Part shown: positions 19,052 to 31,717 of the stretch, one piece after another | Layout: every line of letters starts with the position of its first letter | Numbering within the stretch: the stretch's first letter is position 1 | NCBI GenBank assembly: GCA_019916065.1 | Contig: CM034234.1 | Span: forward strand, 13,002,520-13,066,519 | Direction: 5' to 3' | DNA: 64,000 bases | DNA from: Vitellaria paradoxa | Taxonomy: Eukaryota > Streptophyta > Magnoliopsida > Ericales > Sapotaceae | Notes under the pieces: model-generated | The model's database searches: none | What the model saw: only the letters and a program-made list of their open reading frames with translations | Told to the model about the DNA's origin: nothing | Program-made: the position numbers and the translations under genes

Positions 19052-21786
19052 TATTTTGTGAAATATTTATTCTTGGGTGGAGGGCAAATGCTTCCCCGAC
19101 TCCTCAGAGGGTGTTCAATGTTGTTATTTATTGGCTTACCTCATGGGTGAGATTATGGTGTTTCTTCAGATGATGGAACCCTTCCGTCTTTGTTTTAGTT
19201 GTTTGGATGAAATTCCTTCCTACTGACAACACGGGAAGCGGGAAAAATTGTATTCGGTTGATGGATATGATTCGTTTGTTTAATTTATTGCGTGAACTTG
19301 GTGAAAACATGCAGGACTTTGCAATCAACTCCATTGCTGGGGACAAATCAATCATTATATGTTGGTTTAGAGTTTTCCAATGTAGAAACCCAGACGATGC
19401 AAAGAGCAAATCACAGTTGAAATGATTTGTTCTTGTAAGGTTTTCTGGGTAGGCTTCTTCCGTATTGAAGCCATTCGAATGTAATGCATATGGCTGTGTA
19501 CGGTTTTTTTTGGGGGTAGTTTAGTTTTATTTGAATGGTTATGGTTTGGTGGATTTCACCTTGGGTTTCTGGATGGTTTTGATTTCTTGGTATTATTTTG
19601 TAATTTTCTCGTTATATTTTTATTGTTCTTGCTTGAATGATGATGTGGCATTTGATGGGTGCTAGAGTTGTAATGAATCTTGTGCTTAGTTGTGGAAAAT
19701 TGGACTCCTTGATTGATTGAATGTGAACGTAGGTACGTTTAGTATCAAGTGCATTGGCGGACCCAGGGCCTAAAATTTAAAAATGAAATTACTATTTGTG
19801 TCCTTAATTTTTCAAGTATTTATATTTTAATAAAGAGGCTGTTTGGGTTAATTTTTAACAATTGAAGTGTAATCAACAAATGACGAACACTGGAAATCTA
19901 TTTAAATGAATTTTGATAGAAGCTTTTTAATTTTGTGTCAGAATTTTTGGAAATTTGTAGTGATTTTATTGGGATTGGAAGAGATAGAGATTTGTATGGA
20001 TTTGTAATAATTTTTTAGAGATTTATACGTATGTTCCGTTTGGTTTGTAAAACAAATAACAAAAAATTTTATAGATCTCTGTTAATTTTATATCATATCA
20101 ATTTTTTTTCTTTCACTGTACGTATTACGAACTCTTAATTTATCTCAATTTATTTTAATTTATCTCATTTTTTTTTTCATTTCAAACACACCCCTAATTT
20201 GAAATAGGAAAATTTTATAGGGATTTATGGAGATTTTTTGGGGGGGGGGGGTTAGTTCCAAATGCGCTCAAAGTATTGTATTGCCCTCCCCCTCCCTTCA
20301 TTTTGTGAAAAATATTATTTTATTTCCTCATCAAAGTATGAGAAAAATTACTTTGGCCTCTCTGTGGCTAAATTTTCTAATCAAATGGGAAAGCATGCTG
20401 TGGACTTTCCGCTAGAAGTTAATTTTCATTTGAGTAAACCTTTTCAAAAAGTCATAATTGAATTTATTAGTCTTGCAATTCCCATCATATCATATGTGGT
20501 CATATGATAGTCAAAGGTCATGTGGTAGGTTCCATACAAACATGGGTGAAAAATGTGCGTGGCAGTTGTTTTTGTTTTGATGGTACTTCGACGGTGGAAT
20601 CTAACTTTGACATTTGTTACAGATGATCGAGATTGGAAAGAAATTGTGTCTGTTCAATTTCTCTTTCCTCCCTTTTCTACCTGGATTTTTTTTTTAATAC
20701 ATTTTAGTCATTCACTAATTGAAGAGCGAGCTTGGGTTTTGGATCAGTTAAAAGGTGTTTGGATATTTAAAAAAATATCAAAAAGTTAACTTTTACTAAC
20801 TTTTATTTTTCAATTTTCTTTAATTAAATTTTGTTATGTATACAAAAGATACTCAGTTTTTATTTTTTTTTTTTCTTTTCTGGTAAAATGAACACAGCCT
20901 TAATCTGGATGAATTCAGGTTTTAGAGGGTTCCAGTGTACGAATGAAGGGTTAGAATTTAATTAAAATAAATTTGATTGAATTAATAAACACAATAATAA
21001 ACATAGATGTTATTTGATGAAATTAATAAATCTTGGTTATATTATGATGTTTTATCCTTGTACTGCAGCTCTGGAAACCCACCAATTCTTCATTTTTTTT
21101 TTTTTAACGGAGGGCCAACCAACTTTGTCGAGAGGAAAGCACAAAAATTTAAGGTGTATTTGGAGTGATAAGAAGTGAGATAAATGAAAAATTCGTAATA
21201 TGTGCAGTAAAAGAAAAAAAGTTGATGTGATATAAAATTAATAAAAAATTATAAAATTTTTTATTATTTATTTATAAATCAAACGGAGCTTTATTTTGGG
21301 AATAGCGTGCGATTACATTAACATTGCAGTTTTTTTTTTTGGGGGGGGGGGGGGGAGAACCACATCGCTCGTCAACATTGACCATGGTCACCATTTAATA
21401 AATTTTAATAAATGAATATGGAAAATGGTGAATTGGTTGGGATGGGACTGGCTTGACTCGACTGAAAGGTTGTGGAGATGGTGACGGTTAGATTTGCCAA
21501 CACAAGGCGTAGTTTTGGGGGTAAACAAACGTACTTTTTTTTTTTTTTCAATGACTTTTTTTATATAAAATTTTGCTTTTTTTTTATTATAAATTCTTAT
21601 ACGTTGCATTTTTCGCTTTTTATTTTGTTATTCAATTTTCATAAAAATAAATGACGTACATGAAATTCTAAAAAAAAAAAATTGGTGCAAAAAAATGTCA
21701 TATAAAAAATAAAAAAGAAAACTAACTGTTAGACAAACAAAACTGAAGGCTGCTCAGGTCTTTAATGGGTATGAGGTGAGCGCAGG

Positions 21787-21788
<2 letters not shown>

Positions 21789-21819
<31 letters not shown>
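21789..21819 (+). repeat. (GA)n microsatellite
   Basis: A nearly pure GA run of about 31 bases, followed by 'gtagaggtaggt'. Confidence 0.9.
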
Positions 21820-21822
<3 letters not shown>

Positions 21823-21990
21823 GAGGTAGGTGGGAAGAGGAAAAGGACAAGATTGTACAATTAAAGTACAGCACCATTTGGTTGACCGTTATTTATTTTT
21901 CTATTTATTTTTATTTGTTTGAACTTGTGTGCACCTTATTTGGGCAAGCCTGTTTAATGAAAAACTCCAAGTCAAGAATTTGATAATTGA

Positions 21991-22353
21991 GGTAGCGTTT
22001 GACATCACAGTTTGTAGAAGGAAAATATCAAGTTTTGCTCTTTTTTAGGTATTTGATAAAATATTAAATTTTATCTTTTTTTACTCTGTTGTTGTAATTT
22101 TTTAATTTAAAAATTATCAAAAGTTGTTAAGAGTTATTGAAAATTATTAAAAGTTACTAAAAGTTGTCAACAATTGCTAACAAGGTCAAAAATTGCTAAA
22201 AAGATCAAAAGTTGTCAAAAATTTATCAAACACTTAAAAATTGTAAAAAGTTATTAAAAATTACAATTTCACCAAATATACCAAAAATTTAAACTAGTAA
22301 CTTTTGACCAAAAAATACAAAAAAATTATTAAAATTATGCCTCTAAACGTCCT
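21991..22353. repeat. MITE-like repeat rich in 'aaaagttgtca' words
   Basis: The left end 'ggtagcgtttgacat' and right end 'gcctctaaacgtcct' are roughly inverted. The interior is short degenerate direct repeats ('aaaagttgtcaa', 'aaaattgctaa'). A related block, with the complementary words 'ggtaacttttgacaa', lies at 31399-31717. Confidence 0.5.
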
Positions 22354-23495
22354 ATAACTTAACTAGTAAAATTTTAGGAGATTATTTGTTTGAGCATTCT
22401 TAAATTTAAATTTGCCATTCTTTGTAGGATTGTAATAATATGTATGAACTAAATTGGATCCAAATGCGTATTTATTCACAAGGAAGTCTCGGCATTAATG
22501 CGAAATCTTTGAAGCTTCATTTGTATGAATTTAAATTAGGATCTATTAATTATACCAAAAAAAAAAAAAAAAGGAAAGGGATCTATCAAATAAATTGTAC
22601 ATATTCTACGATTGTGCTTGTGCTTAATATATCAGCATATTTATTTAATCTAAACTAAATTTAGTAGATAATAAAAGATTTTTATAAAATCTTTATTTAA
22701 AAAATTGTGTCAAAATATGTGTCAATTACATTTTTTTTTTGTAATAAAAATATTTTTTAATAGATTATGGAATATAAAGTGAATGTCCCACAATAAAAAT
22801 TTTGAGTAAGAATTTTGACTGTATAACTTTGTTTTTAGTTTATTCAAAGTAATCAATCATTTTACTGAATAAACTAAATTAACATGAATTTCATAGGTCA
22901 ATTTAGGTTAAAATTGCTTTCAATTTTACCTTCTTAAAAGTTTAAATAATTAATAATTTAATAGTAGTTTTCAACATCAGTTTTTTGAAAAAAAATCCAT
23001 ACCCTCTTTAAACCATGACTTGTTCATTATTTTGTCTCCACAACTATCAATTATTTCACATTACACTTTAAATTATTTCAAATAAAAAATGAGAATTAAG
23101 TCATAATTTAAGAGGTTCTCAAAAAAAAAAAAAAAAGAGAATTAAATCATAATTTAAGAGGGTATGTATTTTTTTTCTTTTAATTTTAAGTATCTCATAT
23201 TCAAAACATAATAATAACGTTTAAAACTATAAATCTAGACCAACAATTATAACCACAAAATGATCACTCATTTTATTCTAGATTTCTAATGTACTCAAAT
23301 TGTAACATTATAATTTTAAAATTATCAAATGTTGTGCACTTAATATAACAACACAAAATTTTTGCAAGACACCTATATAAAATAGAGAATTAGGTTAGGT
23401 TGGATTATATAATTATATATATTTAACTTTATTAAGTCGAGGTCAATTCGAATTTAAAACTAAACTAATTATAAATTATACTTAAGTTTCTCTTA

Positions 23496-23811
23496 GGGTC
23501 CGTTTGGGAAGAGTAGCCATTAGCTAAGGCTAATGGCTACTTCAACAGTGGTTGGACTTTTTTACCCTATTATATTTTAATCTTCTTTTGAACTTTCAAG
23601 AGTAAAAATGTCAATTTAACAAAAACAAGTTAGTCTCATTAAAAAAAAATCACTTTTTTCTTTTCTAAACATAAAATTAGCTAGATTTTTTCTAACTAGC
23701 TACTAGCCATTAGCCATTAGCCACTTTTTTTTTCCTTCCCAAACACAAAATTAGCTTTTTTTTAGTTAGCCATTAGCCATTAGTCAATACTAATTGTTCC
23801 CAAACAGAGCC
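23496..23811. mobile_element. Tourist-type (PIF/Harbinger) MITE
   Basis: The 15-bp ends 'gggtccgtttgggaa' and 'ttcccaaacagagcc' are inverted repeats with two mismatches. They are flanked by the 3-bp duplication TTA at 23493-23495 and 23812-23814. The inner arms also pair ('tagccattagct' / 'agttagccattagcca'). No coding sequence is present. Confidence 0.8.
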
Positions 23812-23814
23812 TTA

Positions 23815-26800
23815 ATTTCATAAAGAACCGATCTCTACTAAATTTGTAGCAAGTTGAGCATGAATTGAATTTTACCCTCCTACTACAATTTCGGTTATTA
23901 CATCCTTGTACTTTTTATTTTTTTTAACTTTAGGAGATGACCAATAAGGGTAAGCTGGCGTAGTTTGAAGCTTTATGCATAAAGCAATTAATTTAATAAG
24001 ACCGTTGCTAAGGAAAGCAGAAAACAAAGTTTTGATTTTAAAAAAAGTTAAAAAAAAAAAAAAAGAAATTGTCAAGGGAAAGCAAGACTTTGACCTCCTG
24101 GACAAGTGCCACTAAATTAGGCTAGTGGAGCAAAAGTAAGACTAAAGAACGACCCTCGATTCCAAAGTTTGCAACGAGCTCTGAAATCTAAAGCAACAAT
24201 TGGTTGATAATCAAGTAGAACGTAGTTGAGGAAAAAATTTAAAGACTTTACTTTCTGTTTGTCTGCTTTGATGTAAAATACATATACATATATACATATA
24301 TATATATATTAAAATAAGTATATTTATTTATGTTTTTTAATTCAACTAAACGAAATCACAAGTCAATTCATAGCTAAAATAAAAAAATAAAAAAAAATGG
24401 AATGCATAATTGAAACGATTGGTCCTGATGGGTGACAGAATTAAAAATATATGATGACGATGATGTCAAGTAGGATGAATAGATGCCAAAGATTAGTCGT
24501 ATTGAACACTTGAGCTATTCGAAGAAAAAAAAAATTACCAAATCTCGTTTTTCAAACAATGATTTCAAAACATATTTGCACTAAGCATTAGTATCTCCTA
24601 GAAGCTAAACTTACATTTACTCTTATTTGAAACACCCCCCCTCTCCATCTAAAATTCTCACCTGCTAACTAGGAGTGAAAATAAGTTTTGGGTAAGCCAA
24701 TTATAACTTATTCGAGCTCAATTTGAATTATTTATACTAGACTCGAGTTTGAATTCAAACTTAAATTTAACTCGAATTTTTATATAAGCTCGAATTCAAT
24801 CCGATAAAAAAAATTTAAATTTAAGATTGACTTATTAATAACTTGATTAAACTAAAACGATATCATTTTAATCTAGAACATAATAAATATTATAAATAAA
24901 ATATTATTAAAAATATAAAAATATTATTATCTGCATATATTATTTTATTAAGTTCGCTCGTGAGTTTTGAAAGCGAGTTTTTCTAGATTTGAGCTCAAAC
25001 TCAATCTCGATTTTAAATGAGTCACAAATCAAACTCACGTTTTGTTGACAAATTGAACTCAATTCATTTTCAACTCTATTACTGATTAGCGCATTTTTTT
25101 CCATAACTTTTCTTCCATATCCCCTTTCATTTGTTGCTTATGCACTCCCTCCACAAATTATATATGTCCTTATTTTGTCTTTCCTATTTCTAATTTTTTT
25201 TTTCTTTCAAAATAACCATTAGACATATTTTGATTGAGACAAACAGATGTCCTGATTGCGATGACAGAAAAGGAGAATTGGGAATTTTTTTTTTATAGGA
25301 AATTATAATATTTTTCTTTAGAGATAAAAAAAATTCGATCGCTAAATTTTATCAATTTGCAAATTTTTCTTCAATAAGTTAAAATATTGAAATTTACTAA
25401 TATTATGACTGTACTAAATAGCATAGATATTATTACAAGAGAAGTTGATCATTCAAATGGTAGCTAGTACAAAAAGTACAAATTATTAATTCTTTTTCAA
25501 GATTAGAATCTTTAAAAAAAATCTATGGAATCATAAACCGTGAATAAAATGAACTGACGGGACTAATAGTCCGAAAATTAATATGTATTGTGAAAAAAGT
25601 AATCTTAAATCAAACAGAATATAAAAAATTTATACAGCCGATCACATTTTATTGAGAAAAAAATTAATTAATATATTCATCTTCCGTGATTTCATAATCA
25701 CAAAACAAACGTACACTAGATAAAAAAGAAAAAAAAAAAAAAGAGAGCTTGTTGACTTGTTGCATAGATAAAACAGACACCATAGACAACAAAATCAGAA
25801 AATTAAGAGACATTTTTTTTTTAAGTTTTGATCAAATATTGATTTAATAAATTAGAGCAATGCTTTATAGTAAAAATATATATAGTTTTTAGGTTTATCA
25901 AAATAATATGTATTTATTTTGGAGCAATCACTTTCGAAATAAAAAATTATTAAAGTAATTTTTGTTATAAAATTTTGTTATTAATTATTTTGATATAATT
26001 TTATATAGAATAATATATTTTTTTTTAAATTAGTGACCTATAGGTGAGGAGAGCAAGGAGAGAATGAATGGTTTTTGTGTCTTCTCAATTAGATGGACGA
26101 TTGCCTCCAAAAGCTCTGAAGTCATGGCTTGGGTCACCTTGTCCAAATAGTTGACGTTTCAACTGTTTGGACCAACTCTTTATACAGTCAGGTGATATAT
26201 TTAAAAATAAATAAAGTCTTCATCGGCTTTGTCTTTTTTTTTTTTCAACTCCCCCGCAGAGGGAGTGGGTGGGTGGCGTCACACCAAGTCCTTATCTGTA
26301 ATAATAATATCAACCCTATCCATCTGTGTGGCTACTGGAATGTTTCCCGGAACTTGTTTGGAAATGAGGATGAAACTCTCTACTGAATATTTGGGGACCA
26401 CCCTCATAAAATGTTTTAATATTCCTTTTGGAAACATTAAAAATAATTGACTGGATTTGATTTAATTTAACAAATAAAATTTAAGAATTGAATAGAATTA
26501 GATTGGTATATAAGAATAAAAAAAATACAATAAATATGATTTATAAAAATAAATTTGTATACTAACTTAGATATTTTAAAAAAATTGAGTTCTCATTAAA
26601 TTTTATTATTTTTTGTTAGATTTTAAATGATACAGAAGCATAAAAAATTTAAATTATGAAATGAAATTAAATCCAACTCATAAATAGAAAAATTAATGCA
26701 CCAAAAAAATTAACTTCTAAGTATGCAGGTATACTTATTAAATAAACCATAAGTATATTTCATTTGAAATTTTAATTTGAATATATTTTTATTTAAATTT

Positions 26801-27340
26801 TTAATTTGAATTTTTTATACCAAAAAATATTTTTTAAAAAATTTAGAATTATAAATTTAATCATAATAAAGTAACACATATGCATAATTGAATTTTTTTA
26901 AATTTTCATTGAATTTTTGTATTTAAATATTTATAACATTATAATTATGCAAAATATATAATGAAAAAAGATGAACAATTATATAATTTTAATTAATAAA
27001 AAAATAGAATAGACGTATTTGTGTAATGTAAAATTTGTAAATAGACTCCTTGTAAAGTAAAACAACAAAATAAATAAATAAATAAATAAAATTAAACAAT
27101 AGCTCAAAAAGAGTGGTACCAAACACGTGTTAAGTCAAGGTGAATGCCCCAGGCTTTGAAACGGCGCTTCTTTTGGGGCCTCAAACTTTTATAGATAATT
27201 TAATAAAATTTCTAAAAGTTTTTATTATTCTTAAACTAAACCTCGTCACGTATTATTTTTATATTATTTTTACATTAATTTAAATTTTTATAAAAAGATT
27301 TGAGAACTCCAAACCTATATAGTATATAGATGTAGATGTA
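23815..27340. other. Gene-free intergenic stretch
   Basis: No gene is supported. One MITE candidate lies at 24671-25079. There is a TA-rich tract at about 24282-24310 and a patch at 26040-26400 of more balanced composition without a recognisable product. Confidence 0.5.
24671..25079. repeat. MITE with 'gagctc/actcgag' interior
   Basis: The ends 'aggagtgaaaata' and 'cattttcaactct' are roughly inverted. The interior is full of 'actcgagttt', 'gagctcaaactc' and similar words, as in a common plant MITE type. A weaker related stretch lies in the MED15 intron at about 62190-62770. No clean target duplication was found. Confidence 0.45.
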
Positions 27341-27349
27341 GACTAGCAA

Positions 27350-27905
27350 TGTGCCCGAATTTTTATAATTAAGTAAAATTTAATGTAAAAATAATATATA
27401 GTGTAGGAACATTAAAAAATAAAACAAATTTAAATACTTCAATAATTACAAAATAAATATACTAAAATAATAAAACGGGTGTTAGATCAGCGATAAATTT
27501 TCAAAAATTTAATGTAAAAATAAGATTTAATATTCCAACACTTAAGAAAATCTTTCAATTACATTTACAACGACAAAATGATCCATTATAAATTTATAAA
27601 AAAATGAAAAATAAAAAGAATACGATATGTGTCTGACCTCCAAGTATAAAAACAAAATACAAAAAGGTAAAAACAAAAAGATTGGACGCATGTTGGACTG
27701 CCAATATCTTAAAAATTTTTAATGTAAAAATATATTTAATAATCAAACACTAAAAAAATTTTAAATATTAAAAAAATAATAAAATAATTCATTATAGATT
27801 TACAAAAAAATAATTTAAATTTTTTTAAATAAAAAATTAAAAAAATAAAATATTTATAAAAGAAAAGCACGTGTTGACCTCCTAACAACCCCCTCACACT
27901 TTAAT
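27350..27905. repeat. Degenerate tandem-repeat block, shared with 40820-41360
   Basis: Units begin with 'taatgtaaaaata' at about 27371, 27509 and 27719. They contain 'caaacactaaaaaa', 'aaaatgatccattata' and a 'acgcatgttgga' type word. The spacing is irregular (about 140-210 bp). The same unit structure occurs at 40820-41360. Confidence 0.5.
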
Positions 27906-28446
27906 ACAAGTGTAGAGATTATGAACAATAAAATAAAAACACAACAAAGTAGGGGGAAAAAATATATAATTTTTAAAGATTATTTAGGTATTTTAAATTA
28001 TTCGCGTAGCTTCACGAAATAATAAAACCAATCAATGTTTGCTTTAATAATATCGGATAGGTTAAATAAACTTTTCAAAATTAAATTGAGGCTTCGTTTG
28101 GGAAAATCAAAAATTTTAAAAGACGATGAAAATATTAAAAAAATTTAAAAATTATTTACTTTTTATTTCACTATACAAATTACAAACTCATAACTTATCT
28201 CACTTTATATTATTTTATCTTAATTTTTCTTACTTCAAACACATCTTAAAAAGAATTATCAAAACTTTTTCAAATCCTTGTTTCATAACTTTCAGCATCC
28301 TTCGTATCCTCTATCTCTTCTAGATAAAATACTATTATCAGAATGAGTTTTTATATTTAATTAATCAACAAAATATAAGGCTGTTAGTAATTATATATAT
28401 ATATGTTCAATCTTATATTGTTTAGTATTTCTAATTTTTATATTAT

Positions 28447-28922
28447 GGGTGCGTTTGGTGCATAAAAATTTGGTGAAAATATCTAAAAACTTCTGAAAAT
28501 ATCTAAAAATCTTTATTACATTTTTACACATTCTTACCTTCTCAAAGTTAAAAAAAAAATCGATAACTAGAATTTGGTTAATCAAATAATAATTTTTTTT
28601 TTTTTGCCATTCTTACCATAAACTCTCAAACTATCGAATAACACTCATTTTGATTATTTTTTGTGAGGTCGTAAAAACCGTTCCGATAGATTCGTGTAGC
28701 CAACTTCTGTACAAACGGTTTCTACAATCTGTTTGGATGAATTATAGTGCAAAGAAGTTATGATTGTCCAAAATTTTAAATTCGTCCAAACGGAAATCTA
28801 ATCCGTCAAAATGGGAATCTTATTATTCATATAAAAAAACACGATTTGAGATATGTGCACCAAAAATAAAAAAATTTTTTAAATCATATTTTACCTCAAT
28901 TTGTATTACTTCAAACACAATC
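28447..28922 (+). repeat. Family B repeat, third copy
   Basis: Runs from 'gggtgcgtttggtgca' to 'acttcaaacacaat' and follows the copy at 1097-1604 along nearly its whole length. It includes 'aaacggtttctacaatctg', 'ttatgattgtccaaaatttt' and 'gatatgtgcacc'. Confidence 0.7.
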
Positions 28923-30482
28923 TATATTTGTCTTCCTACTTCGGTTTCTCAATAGTCAACTGTGATAAAAGCCAGAGTAATTCTTATTTCTTAATAAGAA
29001 CCTACAAGATCATCTGTTGTAAATAATGAAATAAATTTTAATTTTTTTCTTTGGGTAAATCGAGCTCTTGCACTGCAGCGGGACAAATTGGAATGAATTT
29101 AAAATGTTAAAAAATATTATTTTTGACAAAGTTTGAACTCTTACACTCTATTTTAGAGATAATTTTTAATAATTCAGGTGCCGCTTAAGTGGTCGTTTGG
29201 GACTCAAAAAAAAACTAAAAAATACAATTTTGTACTATAAAGGGCTCGTTTGGAGTCCCAAAAGATTCCAAAAAAAAATCAAAAAATTTCAAAATTTTTC
29301 AAATTCTTCAAATCACATTTTACCGCCTATCATTTTTACATCACATCAATCTTATCTATTAGTTTTTTTTGGACTCCAAACACCCCCAAATGTTACGTGT
29401 CACTTTAGTAATCAGTTACGCGTTAAGTAAAAATTTGTGAAAATTAAAAAAAAAAGTTGATAAAAGTTAAAATTTTGTTTATTAATAAAAAAAGTTGAAG
29501 GAAATTGACAAAAATTAATTTTTTTGTGATTTTTTTCTTCCATCAGCTGAAACAGCCTCCAAGTTGGACCTAGGGCAATGAAATAAAATCTAATTTAACA
29601 GGAAGAAATGTTGGAGATCTAAGTAACATGTGAGTCAACACAGGGAACGGCAGAAATCACAAAACCCAAGTCAGGCCAATTTGTTGTACCTAACCCATTA
29701 GCTTACAATTGTAATTTTTTATTTTTATTTTTATTTTTTATTTTTTATTATTATTACAGTTCTTTTGACTTGTAAGTAAGCACTTCACTTGCACTAATAT
29801 TATTTTTTTTAAGACCAAATTGTTTATTTTATACTTTTTTATTTTTTTTTAACTGTGAAAAAATCAATTTGTTGAAGACCCCCATACCATACAAACAGAT
29901 ACACGTATATATATATATATTTATATATCAACCAGTCTACCATAGATGCCATCTGAGCAGTCCCTTTCACTTAGCCTAACTGGACCACTTTATTTGAGTA
30001 GTCAAACCTGTATATTTCTAGAATAACTACACTTGGAATTGGTCTAAAAAAATTAGTCCCAAAAATATGTTTTTTTCAATTTAATTTTGATAATACTTTT
30101 TTTTTTTAGTATTAGCCAGTTATTTTTTATACTACCCAATTAATTTTTTTAAAAAAATCCTATTCAAGTATATTTTCGTTATAGAATTACCGTCATCACA
30201 TATTTTTCAATTAATTTTTTATTTGAAAAATTATCAAAGAAAATTGAAAAATGATCGACAAGAAACGTTTGGAGTCCCGTAAAAGTTATAAAAAATTTAA
30301 AATTAATATTAAAGTGATGTAAAAGTGACACGTGATAAAATTTAATAAAAAAATTTTTTTTGAAAATTTTTTAAAAAAATTTAATACTCCGAACGCCGAG
30401 CAACGTTTTCGGCAAGAATAAGACGTTGGATATTGACATTTTAGCTCTATTATGGTGGGACCAAGTTTATGCAAATTGTATA

Positions 30483-30483
<1 letters not shown>

Positions 30484-30518
<35 letters not shown>
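30484..30518. repeat. (TA)n microsatellite
   Basis: About 35 bases of alternating A/T with one G. Confidence 0.9.
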
Positions 30519-31398
30519 CTTCAGGAGCTTTGTGAAAGGGGAGATCCTTCCGACGTTACGTTCACGTGCATACATTCACGTGCATACATACAATATTCAC
30601 TGTAAATTGAATATTTATCAAATTCCATACAAAATCTACCATAAATGTTGATCAAACTTTTACCCGTGCTGTATTACGATAAAAGCTCCGAATTTTGAAA
30701 ATTATTGAAAAAATATTTTAAATTTTTAAAAATTATTTATTTTTTATTTTATTATACAAATTACAAACTCATAATTTTTATCAAAATTTATCGTTTTTTG
30801 TCATTCCAAACACTTTCAAAATCAAATACATTCTAACAGTTTAAATAAAAAAATGTCGCTTACTTAATACAATTGAACCTACAATATTTTTATTTGCCAA
30901 ATTGCACATTTATTACATATTTGAATCTTAAATTTGTGGAAAAAAATAAAAAAATAATAATTATATTTTATTTCCTTGTAGTTGACTCAAAAATATATAA
31001 CTACGTTTCAATAAAAGTGTACAAATAATCTCTCCCTATGGTTTGAATTAAAATTTTTCTGCTAGTATTTTCAAATGTCATAATTAAAATTTTAAGAATT
31101 TTTCTTTTTAGTTTAACCTCAAATTACACAACCCTTTATAATTTAAAATTAAACGAGTTAGTGATTTTTTTCAAAAGGAAATTATATATTCTTGGGCTAA
31201 ACCATAATAAATAAGACCTTATAATTTTTAAATCATGAAGGTTGATTGTTAATTTAAATAGAAAATTTGATGAAATTAATTTATAGTTCAAACTATAGAA
31301 AGTTTATTTGTTTAACTTTGATCTGTAAGAAGTTACCTATTTTTGTTGTCAAATTAAGATGGGTAAAATTTAATTCATTCAAAAGGTTAAGAAGATAA

Positions 31399-31717
31399 AG
31401 TGTTTGGAGGCCTAATTTTTGATATTTTTTATCCAAAAGTTATTAGTTATAATTTTCAATATGCTTGGTGGAGTAAGTAGCAAATTTTAGCAAGTTTTTA
31501 TTATTTTTGAGTGTTTAGTAAAATTTTTGGTAACTTTTGATAAGTTTTGGCAATTTTTGGTAACTTTTGACAAATTTTAGCAATTTTTGGTAACTTTTGA
31601 GTTGACAAGTTACTGTAACGGAGTAGAAAAATGACAAAATTTGATAGTTTACTAAACATTCAAAAATAAAAAATTAGTAGTTTTTTGCATTTCTTTGTGC
31701 CTTCAAATGCCCTCTAA
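31399..31717. repeat. MITE-like repeat with 'ggtaacttttgacaa' units
   Basis: The interior carries short direct repeats ('tttggtaacttttgacaaat', 'tttggtaacttttgagttga'). The ends 'gtgtttggaggc' and 'tcaaatgccctct' are loosely inverted. It is related to the block at 21991-22353. Confidence 0.5.

Larger units (their letters stand above)
17560..23490. other. Gene-free intergenic stretch
   Basis: I see no convincing gene. Contents include a fold-back at 18856-19051, a less AT-rich patch at 19080-19480 with a 72-codon frame I cannot identify, family A repeats at 20032-20195 and 21153-21290, a (GA)n run at 21789-21819, T/G homopolymer junctions at 20234-20251 and 21330-21355, and a repeat at 21991-22353. 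Confidence 0.55.

Noticed and set aside
19207..19425. 72-codon frame in a less AT-rich patch
   Set aside because: I could not match it to a family and no exon neighbours were found. Kept only as a note in the intergenic entry.
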